DNA from: Pseudomonadota bacterium | GTDB taxonomy: Bacteria; Myxococcota; Myxococcia; Myxococcales; Myxococcaceae | Assembly: GCA_023423535.1 (NCBI GenBank) | Contig: JAFAFL010000137.1 | Span: 124,001 to 188,000, forward strand | DNA: 64,000 bases | Direction of reading: 5' to 3' | Shown: positions 53,214 to 62,508 of the stretch, piece after piece | How positions within the stretch are numbered: the stretch's first letter is position 1 | How the letters are laid out: every line of letters starts with the position of its first letter | Translations under genes and position numbers: made by a program | The notes under the pieces: generated by a model | What the model was told of the DNA's origin: nothing | The model's database searches: none | What the model saw: the letters and a program-made list of their open reading frames with translations, nothing else

Positions 53214-54482
53214 CTAGCGGCACAGCGGAGCGCCCAGTCCACCCGGACGCGCCGTCACCCGGCCCGCCTTCATCACCGCCCGGGCGTGGTTCACCCCGAG
53301 GTGGTAGGGCAGGTGGCGGTAGCTCGAGCAACCGAAGACGACCAGGTCCGCCGGATCTCCCGGCGCAATCCGTCCGAGTTCCGACATCCGCATCGCCAGC
53401 GCCGCGCCACGGGTGAAGCCCCACACCGCCTCCGCCGCGGTCAGCCCGTTCTCCAGGCACGCGAGCCCCATCACCAGCCCCACGTTCTCCGTCATCGACG
53501 AGCCCGGGTTCACGTTCGTGCCCAGCGCCACGTTCACGCCCGCCGCGCGCAGCTTCCTCCCCGGCGCATACGGCTTCATCCGCAGGAAGAGGGTGGAGGT
53601 CGGCACCAGCACCGCGCTCACCTCCGCGCCCGCGAGCGCCTCGATGCCCTCGTCCGTCACCTGCTCGAGGTGATCCGCGCACGACGCTCGTACCTCCGCC
53701 GCCAGCTGCGCGCCGCCGCCCGCCGTCAGCTGATCCGCGTGCAGCCTCGGCACCAGCCCCAGCGCCGCCGCGGCCGTGAGCATCCGCCGGGTCTCCTCGA
53801 CGGTGAACGCGCCCTCCTCGCAGAACGCATCGCAGGCGAAGGCCAGTCCCTCTTCCGCAACGGCGGGCAGGATCTCCTCCACGCAGAGATCCACGTACCG
53901 CTCGCGGTTCTCGCGCAGCTCCGCGGGGACCGCATGCGCGCACAGCAGCGTGGGCACGAGCTTCACCGGCTGCATCCCGGAGAGCGTCCGGACCGCGCGG
54001 AGCATCTTCAGCTCGTCCGCGAGGTTGAGCCCGTAGCCGCTCTTCACCTCGCAGGTGGTCACGCCCTGCTCGTGCAGCCGCTGCAGGCGGGGGAGGGCCA
54101 GCGCCACGAGCTCCTCCTCGCTCGCCGCGCGCGTGGCCTTCACCGTGTTGGCGATGCCGCCGCCCGCCTTCGCGATCTCCAGATAGGTCGCGCCCTGGTT
54201 GCGCAGGTCGAACTCGTGCGCGCGCTCTCCCGCGAACACGAGGTGCGTGTGCGGATCGACGAGGCCCGGCGTGACGGTCCCACCCTCCGCATCGAGCACC
54301 TCGGTGGAAGGTCCCACCGCCTCGGAAGGCACCGCGTGCGCCGGGCCCACCCAGGAAACGCGGCCCCCGGCGATGCCCACCGCGCCGTTGGGGATCACTG
54401 CCAGCGCGGACTCGATGTCGCCCCTCGGCGAACCGGTGCAGGTGAGCACCTCCGCCGCATTCCGGATGAGCAGGTCGAACAA
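53214..54482 (-). CDS. hutI: Imidazolonepropionase HutI
   Basis: Third step of histidine degradation: hydrolyses 4-imidazolone-5-propanoate to N-formimino-glutamate. The 422-residue amidohydrolase has the metal motif DPHTHLVFAGERAHEF, KSGYGLNLADELKML, HADQLTAGGGAQLA and LGTNVNPGSSMTENVGLVMG. The TTG start is the first possible codon after an in-frame stop that belongs to hutU, 3 nt upstream. Confidence 0.97.
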   Translation of the reverse strand: MFDLLIRNAAEVLTCTGSPRGDIESALAVIPNGAVGIAGGRVSWVGPAHAVPSEAVGPSTEVLDAEGGTVTPGLVDPHTHLVFAGERAHEFDLRNQGATYLEIAKAGGGIANTVKATRAASEEELVALALPRLQRLHEQGVTTCEVKSGYGLNLADELKMLRAVRTLSGMQPVKLVPTLLCAHAVPAELRENRERYVDLCVEEILPAVAEEGLAFACDAFCEEGAFTVEETRRMLTAAAALGLVPRLHADQLTAGGGAQLAAEVRASCADHLEQVTDEGIEALAGAEVSAVLVPTSTLFLRMKPYAPGRKLRAAGVNVALGTNVNPGSSMTENVGLVMGLACLENGLTAAEAVWGFTRGAALAMRMSELGRIAPGDPADLVVFGCSSYRHLPYHLGVNHARAVMKAGRVTARPGGLGAPLCR

Positions 54483-54485
54483 GGC

Positions 54486-56141
54486 TTACACCGTAAGCCC
54501 GGGGATCTTCACGCCGCGCTCGTGGGCCACGGTGATCGCCTCCTCGTAGCCCGCGTCCGCATGGCGCAGCACGCCCATGCCCGGGTCGCTCTGCAGCACG
54601 CGCGAGATCCGCGCCGCGGCCTCGTCGGTCCCGTCCGCCACGATGACCTGGCCTGCGTGCAGCGAGTAGCCGATGCCCACGCCGCCGCCGTGGTGGAAGC
54701 TCACCCACGACGCGCCGTTCACCGCGTTCACCAGCGCGTTGAGGATGGGCCAGTCCGCCACCGCGTCGGTGCCGTCCTTCATCGCCTCTGTCTCGCGGTT
54801 CGGCGACGCCACCGAGCCGCAGTCGAGGTGATCGCGGCCGATGACGATCGGCGCCTTCACCTCGCCCTTGCGCACGAGCTCGTTGAACGCGAGCCCCGCC
54901 TTCTCGCGCTCCCCATACCCGAGCCAGCAGATGCGCGCCGGCAGTCCCTGGAACGCGATCTTCTCACCCGCCATCGTCAGCCAGCGCTTGAGCGACGCCT
55001 TCTCCGGGAAGAGCTCCATCACCGCGCGATCGGTCCGCGCGATGTCCGCCGGATCTCCGCTCAGCGCGACCCAGCGGAACGGGCCCTGGCCCTCGCAGAA
55101 GAGCGGGCGGATGTAGGCGGGGACGAAGCCGGGGAAGTCGAAGGCGTTCTCCACGCCCGCCTTTTTCGCGCCGGCGCGGATGTTGTTCCCGTAGTCGAAC
55201 ACGTGGCAGCCCATCCGCTGCATGTCGAGCATCGCCCCCACCTGCATCGCCATCGACTGGTGCGCGCGGTCCACGTAGCCCCGAGGGTCGCGCTCGCGCA
55301 GGGCCGCCGCCTCCTGCAGCGTGAGGCCCGCGGGGATGTAGCCGTGCAGCGGATCGTGCGCGCTCGTCTGATCCGTCACGAGGTCCGGCTTCACGCCGCG
55401 CCGCACCAGCTCCGGGTAGATCTCCGCCGCGTTGCCGATCACCGCCACGCTGAGCGCCTGCCGCTTCTCTTGCGCCTCGCGACACAGCCGCAGCGCGTCG
55501 TCGAGATCCTTCGCCACCACGTCGAGGTAGCGCGTCTCCACCCGCCTCCGGGCGCGCGTCTCATCCACCTCCACGCCGAGGAACACCGCGCCGTTCATCG
55601 TCGCGGCCAGCGGCTGCGCCCCGCCCATGCCGCCGAGCCCGCCGCTGAGCACCAGCCTTCCTGCGAGATCCGCGCTGCCGAAGTGGGTGCGCCCCGCCTG
55701 CGCGAAGGTCTCGTAGGTGCCCTGCAGGATCCCCTGCGTGCCGATGTAGATCCACGAGCCCGCGGTCATCTGGCCGTACATCATCAGGCCCTTCCGCTCG
55801 AGCTCGCGGAAGTGATCCCAGTTCGCCCAGTTGCCCACGAGGTTCGAGTTCGCCAGCAGCACCCGCGGCGCGTCCCTGTGCGTCCGCATCACGCCGACCG
55901 GCTTGCCGGACTGCACGAGCAGCGTCTCGTCCTCGCCCAGCTCCCGCAGCGCCTTCACGATCCGGTCGAACGAGGGCCAGTCGCGCGCGGCCTTGCCGGT
56001 GCCGCCGTAGACGACGAGATCCTCCGGACGCTCGGCGACCTCCGGATCGAGGTTGTTCATCAGCATGCGCAGGGCGGCTTCCTGGACCCAGCCCTTGCAC
56101 GACAGTTCGGTGCCCCTCGGGGCGCGGATGACGCGGCTCAT
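54486..56141 (-). CDS. hutU: Urocanate hydratase HutU
   Basis: Second step of histidine degradation, NAD-dependent hydration of urocanate to imidazolonepropionate. The 551-residue protein begins MSRVIRAPRGTELSCKGWVQ, with MLMNNLDPEVAERPEDLVVYGG, the NAD-binding GGLGGMGGAQPLA region, VTDQTSAHDPLHGYIP and the ending DEAAARISRVLQSDPGMGV, all typical. hutH (histidine ammonia-lyase) and a formiminoglutamate hydrolase are not in the window. Start 9 nt after the nuclease gene. Confidence 0.97.
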   Translation of the reverse strand: MSRVIRAPRGTELSCKGWVQEAALRMLMNNLDPEVAERPEDLVVYGGTGKAARDWPSFDRIVKALRELGEDETLLVQSGKPVGVMRTHRDAPRVLLANSNLVGNWANWDHFRELERKGLMMYGQMTAGSWIYIGTQGILQGTYETFAQAGRTHFGSADLAGRLVLSGGLGGMGGAQPLAATMNGAVFLGVEVDETRARRRVETRYLDVVAKDLDDALRLCREAQEKRQALSVAVIGNAAEIYPELVRRGVKPDLVTDQTSAHDPLHGYIPAGLTLQEAAALRERDPRGYVDRAHQSMAMQVGAMLDMQRMGCHVFDYGNNIRAGAKKAGVENAFDFPGFVPAYIRPLFCEGQGPFRWVALSGDPADIARTDRAVMELFPEKASLKRWLTMAGEKIAFQGLPARICWLGYGEREKAGLAFNELVRKGEVKAPIVIGRDHLDCGSVASPNRETEAMKDGTDAVADWPILNALVNAVNGASWVSFHHGGGVGIGYSLHAGQVIVADGTDEAAARISRVLQSDPGMGVLRHADAGYEEAITVAHERGVKIPGLTV

Positions 56142-56150
56142 GGCCGCCGT

Positions 56151-57545
56151 CTATCTCACGGGCGCTGCAAGCTCCACCCTCTCCATGAAGCGGGGGACGT
56201 GCGCCTTCCAGCCTCGGGCCTCCACCCGCTTGCGCATCCCTTCCAACGCGTCCGGCTCGCCGTGCACGAGCAGCGTCTGCTGCGGCGGCGACTCGAAGCC
56301 GTCCATCCAGCGCATCATCTCCTTGTAGTCCGCGTGGGCGCTGAACCCGCTGATCTGCGCGATCTCCGCGCGGGCCTTGATGATCCGCCCGTGCATCTTG
56401 ATCTCGCCCTCGCCCTCGAGGAGCCGCCGGCCGCGCGTTCCCTCCGGCTGATAGCCCACGAAGAGCACCGTGTTCTCCTCGTGCGGCAGCCGGTGCTCGA
56501 GGTGGTGCAGCACGCGCCCACCCGTCGCCATCCCGCTGGCGCTGATGATCACGAAGGGACCCTTCAGCCCGTTGAGGCGCTTCGAGTCCGCCACGCGGTT
56601 GGCGAACTTCGTGCGCGCGGTGGCCAGCGGCGAGCGCCCCTGATCGATGAGCGAGCTCATCACCAGATCGTGATCGTCCGCGTGCGCGAGGTAGAGCGGC
56701 GTCGCATCGCAGGCCATCGGCGAGTCCACGTACACGTCCTGCACCGGGATCCGCTCCGCGTCCTCCAGCCTGCGCAGCCGGAAGAGGATCTCCTGCGTCC
56801 TCCCCACCGCGAACGCCGGAATGACGAGCACCCCGCCGCGCGCGTAGGTCTTGCGCACCACCTCCGCCAGCGCCTCGGTCGGGTCCGAGTCCTTGTGCTC
56901 GCGGTTGCCGTAGGTGCTCTCCGCCACCAGCGTCGTCGCGTGCCGCACGCCCTCCGGGTCGCGGAGGATCGGCGCGTTGTAGCGGCCCAGGTCCCCGGTG
57001 AAGACCACCCGCTCCTGCGTCCCGCCGAGGTCCACCGTCACCACCGCGCTGCCGAGGATGTGTCCCGCGCGCGTGAAGGTCACCGTGATGCCGGGGAGGA
57101 TCTCCTTCGGCTTGTCGTAGCGGAAGGTCTCGAAGAGCCGCAGCGCCTTCAGCGCGTCTTCCGTCCCGTAGAGCGGCAGGGCGGGGGAGTGCCGCGAGTA
57201 GCGCTCTTTGTTCGCGTAGCGCGCCTCCTCCTCCTGCAGGTGCGCGCTGTCGGGGAGCAACAGCCCGCACAAGTCCCGCGTGCCCGGCGTGCAGTACACC
57301 GGCCCGTTGAAGCCCTCGCGCACGAGCCTCGGCAGCCCGCCGGAGTGATCGATGTGCGCGTGGGTGAGGATCACCGCGTCGATCGTCTTCGGCGGCACCG
57401 GCCAGGGCGACCAGTTGCGCTGGCGCCACTCCTTGCGGCCCTGAAAGAGCCCGCAGTCGATGAGCACCCGCTTTCCGTCGTGCTCGAGGAGGAACCGCGA
57501 ACCGGTGACGGTGCCGGCAGCACCGAGAAACTGGAGGGTGGCCAT
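56151..57545 (-). CDS. MBL-fold beta-CASP RNA exonuclease/endonuclease
   Basis: A 464-residue CPSF73/YsiA-like metallo-beta-lactamase nuclease. Metal motif HAHIDHSGGLPRL near 63-75, the GHILGSAVVTVDL strand, TGDLGRYNAPI, beta-CASP motifs SASGMATGGRVLHH and SGFSAHADYKEM, and VHGEP near the C-terminus. The ATG at 57545 has a -10-like TAGTAT (57553-57558) 7 nt before it and no ribosome site. Such enzymes process or degrade RNA; target unknown. It leads the hut group. Confidence 0.92.
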   Translation of the reverse strand: MATLQFLGAAGTVTGSRFLLEHDGKRVLIDCGLFQGRKEWRQRNWSPWPVPPKTIDAVILTHAHIDHSGGLPRLVREGFNGPVYCTPGTRDLCGLLLPDSAHLQEEEARYANKERYSRHSPALPLYGTEDALKALRLFETFRYDKPKEILPGITVTFTRAGHILGSAVVTVDLGGTQERVVFTGDLGRYNAPILRDPEGVRHATTLVAESTYGNREHKDSDPTEALAEVVRKTYARGGVLVIPAFAVGRTQEILFRLRRLEDAERIPVQDVYVDSPMACDATPLYLAHADDHDLVMSSLIDQGRSPLATARTKFANRVADSKRLNGLKGPFVIISASGMATGGRVLHHLEHRLPHEENTVLFVGYQPEGTRGRRLLEGEGEIKMHGRIIKARAEIAQISGFSAHADYKEMMRWMDGFESPPQQTLLVHGEPDALEGMRKRVEARGWKAHVPRFMERVELAAPVR

Positions 57546-57552
57546 GCCCCGC

Positions 57553-57558
57553 ATACTA
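57553..57558 (-). promoter_or_regulatory. -10-like hexamer directly upstream of the beta-CASP gene
   Basis: TAGTAT on the minus strand lies 7 nt before the ATG at 57545, which would place the transcript start at about the ATG. No good -35 was found. Confidence 0.35.
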
Positions 57559-57620
57559 GTGCGCCCCACACCCGCCAGCAGCGGCGAGTGCAGGGCGCAA
57601 AAACTGCGTCTTCCGAACGG

Positions 57621-60600
57621 CTACGGCAGACAGCCCACGGTGTAGCTCACGGTCAGCGTGTCGCCCGGCCCCGGCGTGACCTGCGGGTCGAACACGATCG
57701 CGTTGGAGGCCGCGTCGTACGACCAGTTCGTCTTACCGCCCGACGAGGCCGGCACCGCCACGCCGTTGAGGAGCACGGTGACGCCCTGGGTCAGGTCCGG
57801 CACCGCGTTCAGGTAGAACACGGTGCGGAAGCCGAACGCCGTCTTCCCGAGGTTCTGCAGCGTGGCCGACCAGTTGTTCGTGCAGATCTCGTCGCGGATG
57901 CCGTTGGTCTGGTTCACCACGAACGCGTACGAGCCGTCATCCGCGCCGGTGTCGTAGCCGGGGCATCCCGACGGAGGCGTGGGCGCGAAGCCGGCGATCG
58001 CATTGAACGTGAACATGTGCGCGCGGTGGTGGCCCTTCACGTTGAGGAACGAGTTCAGATAGAAGCTCGCCGGCTTGCCGCTCTGATCCGGCGCGTCGGT
58101 CACCACCACGATCGCCAGGTTCGCGTCCTGCCGCAGGAAGCCCGCGTTGTCCGCCGTGATCAGCGGAGGCGTGACCGCCGCCAGCGACGGCTCGAGGCCC
58201 GTCTCCGTGCCGCTGCCGTCGGTGCCGACCTTCACCTTCTGCTGGAAGAGCGCCTGCACGTTCGGCGTGTTCGGGGTGAGGATCTTCGGGTTGTTCGCGT
58301 CGCCGATGAGCCGGCCCTTCTCGCCCTCGGGGAAGGCGGGGAAGCCGGGGATGTTGAACGCGTCGTCCATGTCAGTGGTGGTGACGCCGATCTGCCAGTC
58401 CACGCCCGCCGCCACCGCGTACTGGATGAAGGAGGCGAAGTTGTTCGCCAGGCTGTTCTGGTACACGTCCATCGAGCACGAGTCGTCGATGGTGAAGAGC
58501 ACGTCCGCCTTCGGCTGGAAGTCCTGCACGAAGATGTCGGTGTTCTGGCCGGTCGCATCACCCGAGCCCGCGAGCGTCACCAGGTAGGTCACGTTCTGCC
58601 CGCTCTGCACGACGTTCACCGCAATCACGCCCGAGTCCGGCCCAATGTCGATCGGCCGGTAGCGCGCCTGGAAGTTCACCGGGTTCGAGCCCGGCGCGAT
58701 GCTCAGGCCGCCGCCCGGGATGGCGGGCGTCTGGGTGAGGAAGAACTCGGGGCACGCCGCGGTGCCCGGGCAGTTCGGTCCGCCCGGTCCCTGGCCTGCG
58801 CCCACCTGCATGGTGATGCCCTGCAGCGACACGCTCTGCGTGCACACGTTGTAGATGCTGAAGGTCCGCACCGGCGTGTTGCAGCCCGGCTTCGCGGCGC
58901 CGAACTCCTCGTGCGCCGGCGCGATGGTCAGACACGTCGGCCCCACGTTCGTCACGAGCGGCACCGTCCCCGACGGCGCGGTGGGCGAGGACGCGAAGTA
59001 GCGCAGGTTCCCCGTGAGGTTCACCACCGCGTTGGGCACCTGTCCCTGCGGCGCCACGCGCACCAGCGCCTGGAACGACTGACCCGGCTGCAATTCGCGC
59101 GACTCCACCGGCCCGTTCGGCATCGAGTACGCCATGTCCGTGCCCGGCGCGAGGTCCACGCCACTGATGAGGCAGATCTCGTTCGGCAGGGTGCCGATGT
59201 TCGTGAAGGTGACCGGCACCTCCTTCTGCGTGCCCGGCGTCACCAGCCCGAAGCTCACCTGCTGCGGGCTCACCGTGTACTTGCAGGGCGGGACCTCCTC
59301 CACCGTCGCCGTGACCAGCAGCCGGTACTCCGGCGTGTCCGGATCGTTGGAGTAGATGAGCAGCTCCGCCTCCTTCTGCCCGAGCGACTTCGGCGTCAGC
59401 GTCAGCGTGAGGTCGATCGCGTTCTGGCCGGCGGTGGCCACGATGCCGGTGGCCGGGTTGTAGGTGGGCGGGATGCCGATGCTGAACTCGCTCTGCTGCG
59501 TGTTCCCGTTCAAGGGCACCAGCGCCATGTACGGCACCTGGCCCGGCTCACCCTCCGGCGAGAAGCGCCCGAGCTTGAGGTTCCCGTTCGGATCCATGTT
59601 CGGCGGGATGGCGCCCACGTTCATCACGGTGATCTTCCGCGTCACCGCATAGGGCGGGTTCGAGCTCTGGAAGAACGCCGTGCGCCCGAAGTTCAGCGTG
59701 CCGTTCGGCAGCACCCGGATGTCCGGCCCACCGCCGAAGCAGGTGAGCGAGATCTGACCCATCGGCTGCTTGGTGATCGGCGTGCGGAAGCGCAGCGTGC
59801 CCGCTCTCGGCCCGAGCTGCGACGGCTTGCACACCACCTTCATCTCGCGCGACGTGTTCGCCGGCACCACGAACTTGCCGGGCGCGTCGCCGTTCTCGAC
59901 CTTGTAGCCGAAGTCCGCCGGCGCGGTCGTCGCCACCTCGTAGAGCTCCACGTCCGAGCCGCCGCGGTTGGTGAAGGTGACGATCTTGATCGCCTCGGTG
60001 GAGGGCGCGATGTAGCCGAAGTTCAGCGAGTCCGGCGTCCACTCGAGGACCTCGTCCACGCCCTCGCCCTTCAGCGTCACCTGGCCGGGGCCGCAGTGGC
60101 CGGAGGCGCGCAGCGCGACAGTCGCCTCGTACGCGCGCAGCTCGGTGGGCCGGAACTCCACGGTGATGTCCTGCGAGCCGCCGGGGCCGATCTCGAAGTT
60201 CCCCTTCGGCGAGCCCTCGCCGACCTTGAAGGTCAGGTGGTCTCCGTTCGCGCTCTCCGGGTCGCCCACGAAGGCCTGCGACGCCGTGCCGCCCGGGTTG
60301 CGGAAGGTCACCGTCCGCGCGCCATGGGCCCCGAGCGCCACCTTGCCGAAGTCGAGCACCTCGGGGATCTCACAGGCGCCCGGTGTGGCCTTGCCGCGCA
60401 GCGTGATGACCGCCGTCTCCTCCTCGGGCCGCGTGCCGCCGGCGGAGAGCAGGAGCTTCACCTCGTGAGAGACGTTCCCCGAGCCGTGCGGCGGGGTGAA
60501 GGCCATGTCGAACTCGGCGTAGTTGCCGGCCTCGATCACGGTGGAGGTGACGAAGCGCACGTCGAACGCGGCGTTCTCCGCGGCGATGTCGCCGATGGTG

Positions 60601-60881
60601 ACCGCGCTGCCCTCGGTGCGCTCGAGCGAGATGAGCGTCAGCGCGCCCTGGCCGAGGTTCCGGATGACGAGCTTCTTCTGCACCCGGTCGCCCATCTGCA
60701 GGGTGCCGAAGTCGTAGAGCGCGTCGCGGCCGGTGATCGTCGCGCCGAACGCATCGAGGTGGACGACGCCGATCTCGCCGTAGCTCCGGCCGACGCCCTC
60801 CGAGCCGCAGCGGCATCCCGCCGCGGCCACCATCAACATCAGGAAGATCCCCCCGAGCCGAATCGGTGACGAGATTGACAT
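57621..60881 (-). CDS. Large lipoprotein with choice-of-anchor D repeats and a VWA domain
   Basis: A 1086-residue protein from ATG 60881 with GGAG 5 nt upstream. Signal LGGIFLMLMVAAAGC has a lipobox Cys. Residues about 40-780 contain six or so choice-of-anchor D (Hydin-type) beta-sandwiches (ALYDFGTLQMGDRVQKK, PEVLDFGKVALGAHG, PDSLNFGYIAPST, FGLVTPGTQKEVPVTF). A VWA-like domain follows from about 790 with MIDAS DDSCSM. It ends in a beta domain. Likely a surface scaffold or adhesin. It is the downstream neighbour of the divergent Cys-rich lipoprotein gene. Confidence 0.87.
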   Translation of the reverse strand: MSISSPIRLGGIFLMLMVAAAGCRCGSEGVGRSYGEIGVVHLDAFGATITGRDALYDFGTLQMGDRVQKKLVIRNLGQGALTLISLERTEGSAVTIGDIAAENAAFDVRFVTSTVIEAGNYAEFDMAFTPPHGSGNVSHEVKLLLSAGGTRPEEETAVITLRGKATPGACEIPEVLDFGKVALGAHGARTVTFRNPGGTASQAFVGDPESANGDHLTFKVGEGSPKGNFEIGPGGSQDITVEFRPTELRAYEATVALRASGHCGPGQVTLKGEGVDEVLEWTPDSLNFGYIAPSTEAIKIVTFTNRGGSDVELYEVATTAPADFGYKVENGDAPGKFVVPANTSREMKVVCKPSQLGPRAGTLRFRTPITKQPMGQISLTCFGGGPDIRVLPNGTLNFGRTAFFQSSNPPYAVTRKITVMNVGAIPPNMDPNGNLKLGRFSPEGEPGQVPYMALVPLNGNTQQSEFSIGIPPTYNPATGIVATAGQNAIDLTLTLTPKSLGQKEAELLIYSNDPDTPEYRLLVTATVEEVPPCKYTVSPQQVSFGLVTPGTQKEVPVTFTNIGTLPNEICLISGVDLAPGTDMAYSMPNGPVESRELQPGQSFQALVRVAPQGQVPNAVVNLTGNLRYFASSPTAPSGTVPLVTNVGPTCLTIAPAHEEFGAAKPGCNTPVRTFSIYNVCTQSVSLQGITMQVGAGQGPGGPNCPGTAACPEFFLTQTPAIPGGGLSIAPGSNPVNFQARYRPIDIGPDSGVIAVNVVQSGQNVTYLVTLAGSGDATGQNTDIFVQDFQPKADVLFTIDDSCSMDVYQNSLANNFASFIQYAVAAGVDWQIGVTTTDMDDAFNIPGFPAFPEGEKGRLIGDANNPKILTPNTPNVQALFQQKVKVGTDGSGTETGLEPSLAAVTPPLITADNAGFLRQDANLAIVVVTDAPDQSGKPASFYLNSFLNVKGHHRAHMFTFNAIAGFAPTPPSGCPGYDTGADDGSYAFVVNQTNGIRDEICTNNWSATLQNLGKTAFGFRTVFYLNAVPDLTQGVTVLLNGVAVPASSGGKTNWSYDAASNAIVFDPQVTPGPGDTLTVSYTVGCLP

Positions 60882-61032
60882 GGTCGCTCCTGGGCGCCGG
60901 AGTGGGTTCCGGTGCGCGAAGCCGCACATGGTGAGGGAGATTCAAAGCGAAGATCAAGAGGCGCAGACCCTTTCTCGGTGTCTGAGAAAAAAGTGTCACC
61001 TGCATGTCTCACTCCCTCTGGCCGGGCTTGTC

Positions 61033-61048
61033 GTGAAACATGTTTTAC
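61033..61048. promoter_or_regulatory. Near-perfect 16-bp palindrome
   Basis: GTGAAACA and TGTTTTAC form an inverted repeat with one mismatch and perfect AAACATGTTT core, in the 258-bp divergent gap between two lipoprotein genes. AT content is far above the background, so it is a plausible operator. Confidence 0.45.
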
Positions 61049-61065
61049 AACGGGTGCCCCCGTTG
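61048..61065. other. Short hairpin next to the palindrome
   Basis: CAACGGG (61048-61054), TGCC and CCCGTTG (61059-61065) form a perfect 7-bp stem. It is followed by a weak promoter-like pair TTGATT (61063-61068) and TTCTAC (61086-61091), 17 nt apart, for the Cys-rich lipoprotein. Confidence 0.4.
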
Positions 61066-61139
61066 ATTCCGACCGCCGCTTTGTGTTCTACGCACGCAGG
61101 TCCGCCTCCACAAAACGCAGCGGGGCGAGGGAGCTCTCC

Positions 61140-62087
61140 ATGATCAGCCGTGCACTTGTCCTCGGCGCAGCGTTCGGTTTTTCGATGGCGCTGGCGTGCG
61201 GTCCCACGCAGCAGGCGCGTTGCCTTCCTTCGAACTGTAATGGCTGCTGCGACAGCGACGGCATCTGTCGCGAGGGCACCGCGCTCGACGCGTGCGGGAC
61301 CCTCGGCGTGACCTGCTCGGTGTGCAACGTGGGCCAGGTCTGTGAGGAGTTCACCTGCCGCGGCGCGCCGCTCGTCAACGAGGACGGCGGCACCGGCGGG
61401 CTGGACGGCGGCGCGAAGGGCGACGGCGGGACCGACGGGGGCATGACCGCCTGCGGACCGTCGAGCTGCGCCTCGGGCTGCTGCCGCAACGGCCAGTGCA
61501 TGCCGGGCAACGACGGAACCGCGTGCGGGAGCGGCGGCGGCGCGTGCACCTCGTGCGTCGGCTCGCAGACCTGCACCAGCGGCGCGTGCACCAACGCGTG
61601 TAACGGCTGCCGCGACGCGGTGGGCAACTGCCTCACCGGCGCGGACACCATGGCCTGCGGCTCCGGCGGAAACGCCTGCGTGGCCTGCTTCGACGGCCAG
61701 GTCTGCGAGGGCGGTCAGTGCAAGGACACCACCTGCTCGGCGTCCAACTGTCAGAACGGCTGCTGCGACGGGACCAGCTGCCAGCCGGGGACCGGTGACG
61801 CCCAGTGCGGGACCGGCGGCCAGGCCTGCATGACCTGCCAGAACGGGGCGAGCTGCGTGAACGGCACCTGCCAGGGCGGGACGACGAACGACGGCGGGTT
61901 ACCGGGGCTTGATGGTGGCTTCTCGTTCTGCGCCGGTTGCACCACGGGCTGCTGCGACTGGTTGGCAAATCCGCCGGTATGCATCTCCGGAACAAGCCCG
62001 ATCGACGGCTGTGGTTCCGGAGGTGCAATGTGCGACTACTGCATCGCCTCCTTCAAATTCACGTGCAACGCTGGCAAGTGCCAGTAG
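61140..62087 (+). CDS. Cys-rich lipoprotein with repeated CC motifs
   Basis: A 315-residue product. Signal RALVLGAAFGFSMALAC has a lipobox ALAC. The mature part consists of about five repeats with a pattern of paired Cys (CNGCCDSDGICREG, ASGCCRNGQCMPG, NCQNGCCDGTSC) interspersed with Gly/Asp-rich spacers (GGTGGLDGGAKGDGG). Such proteins occur in large families in Myxococcota, often with wrong enzyme names. Disulfide-rich surface protein; function unknown. Confidence 0.8.
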   Translation: MISRALVLGAAFGFSMALACGPTQQARCLPSNCNGCCDSDGICREGTALDACGTLGVTCSVCNVGQVCEEFTCRGAPLVNEDGGTGGLDGGAKGDGGTDGGMTACGPSSCASGCCRNGQCMPGNDGTACGSGGGACTSCVGSQTCTSGACTNACNGCRDAVGNCLTGADTMACGSGGNACVACFDGQVCEGGQCKDTTCSASNCQNGCCDGTSCQPGTGDAQCGTGGQACMTCQNGASCVNGTCQGGTTNDGGLPGLDGGFSFCAGCTTGCCDWLANPPVCISGTSPIDGCGSGGAMCDYCIASFKFTCNAGKCQ

Positions 62088-62097
62088 CTTCGCGTCC

Positions 62098-62508
62098 GTG
62101 ACTCCGACAGCCAAGCGGCGAATCCGGGTGGTGGGCGCGATGCTCGAGGACGGCGAAGGCCGGTACCTCATCACGCAGCGTCCACCCGCGGCCTCGCTGC
62201 CGCTGCTGTGGGAGTTTCCGGGCGGCCGGGCAGAGCTGGGCGAGGGCGACGAGAACGCGCTCGCCCGCGAGCTGCGCGAGGAGATGGGGATCGAGGTGGC
62301 CATCGGGCAGCAGGTGATGCACACCCACCACGACTACCCGGCGTACGAGATCGACTTCCGCGTGTATCGCTGCCGGCTCTTTCCGCCGAACCAGCAGATC
62401 CGCCACCTGCGCGTGCACGACCACCGCTGGGTGAGGCTCGAAGAGATGGGGAACTACCGCTTCCCGGATGCGGACGCGAAGACGCTGGAGAAGCTGCTCG
62501 GGCTGTGA
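62098..62508 (+). CDS. Nudix (MutT-type) hydrolase
   Basis: A 136-residue product from GTG with a perfect Nudix box, GGRAELGEGDENALARELRE followed by EMG. It is preceded by VVGAMLEDGEGRYLI and RPPAASLPLLWEFPGG, which resemble the MutT/8-oxo-dGTP diphosphatase type. A TAGCTT (62085-62090) lies 7 nt before the GTG. It overlaps the next gene by 4 nt (GTGA). Substrate not certain. Confidence 0.92.
   Translation: MTPTAKRRIRVVGAMLEDGEGRYLITQRPPAASLPLLWEFPGGRAELGEGDENALARELREEMGIEVAIGQQVMHTHHDYPAYEIDFRVYRCRLFPPNQQIRHLRVHDHRWVRLEEMGNYRFPDADAKTLEKLLGL

Noticed and set aside
53286..60869. Open frame of 2527 codons on the plus strand
   Set aside because: It is antisense to hutI, hutU, the beta-CASP gene and the VWA lipoprotein, all with clear family motifs. 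Its composition (Arg, His, Leu) is that of a GC-driven shadow frame.
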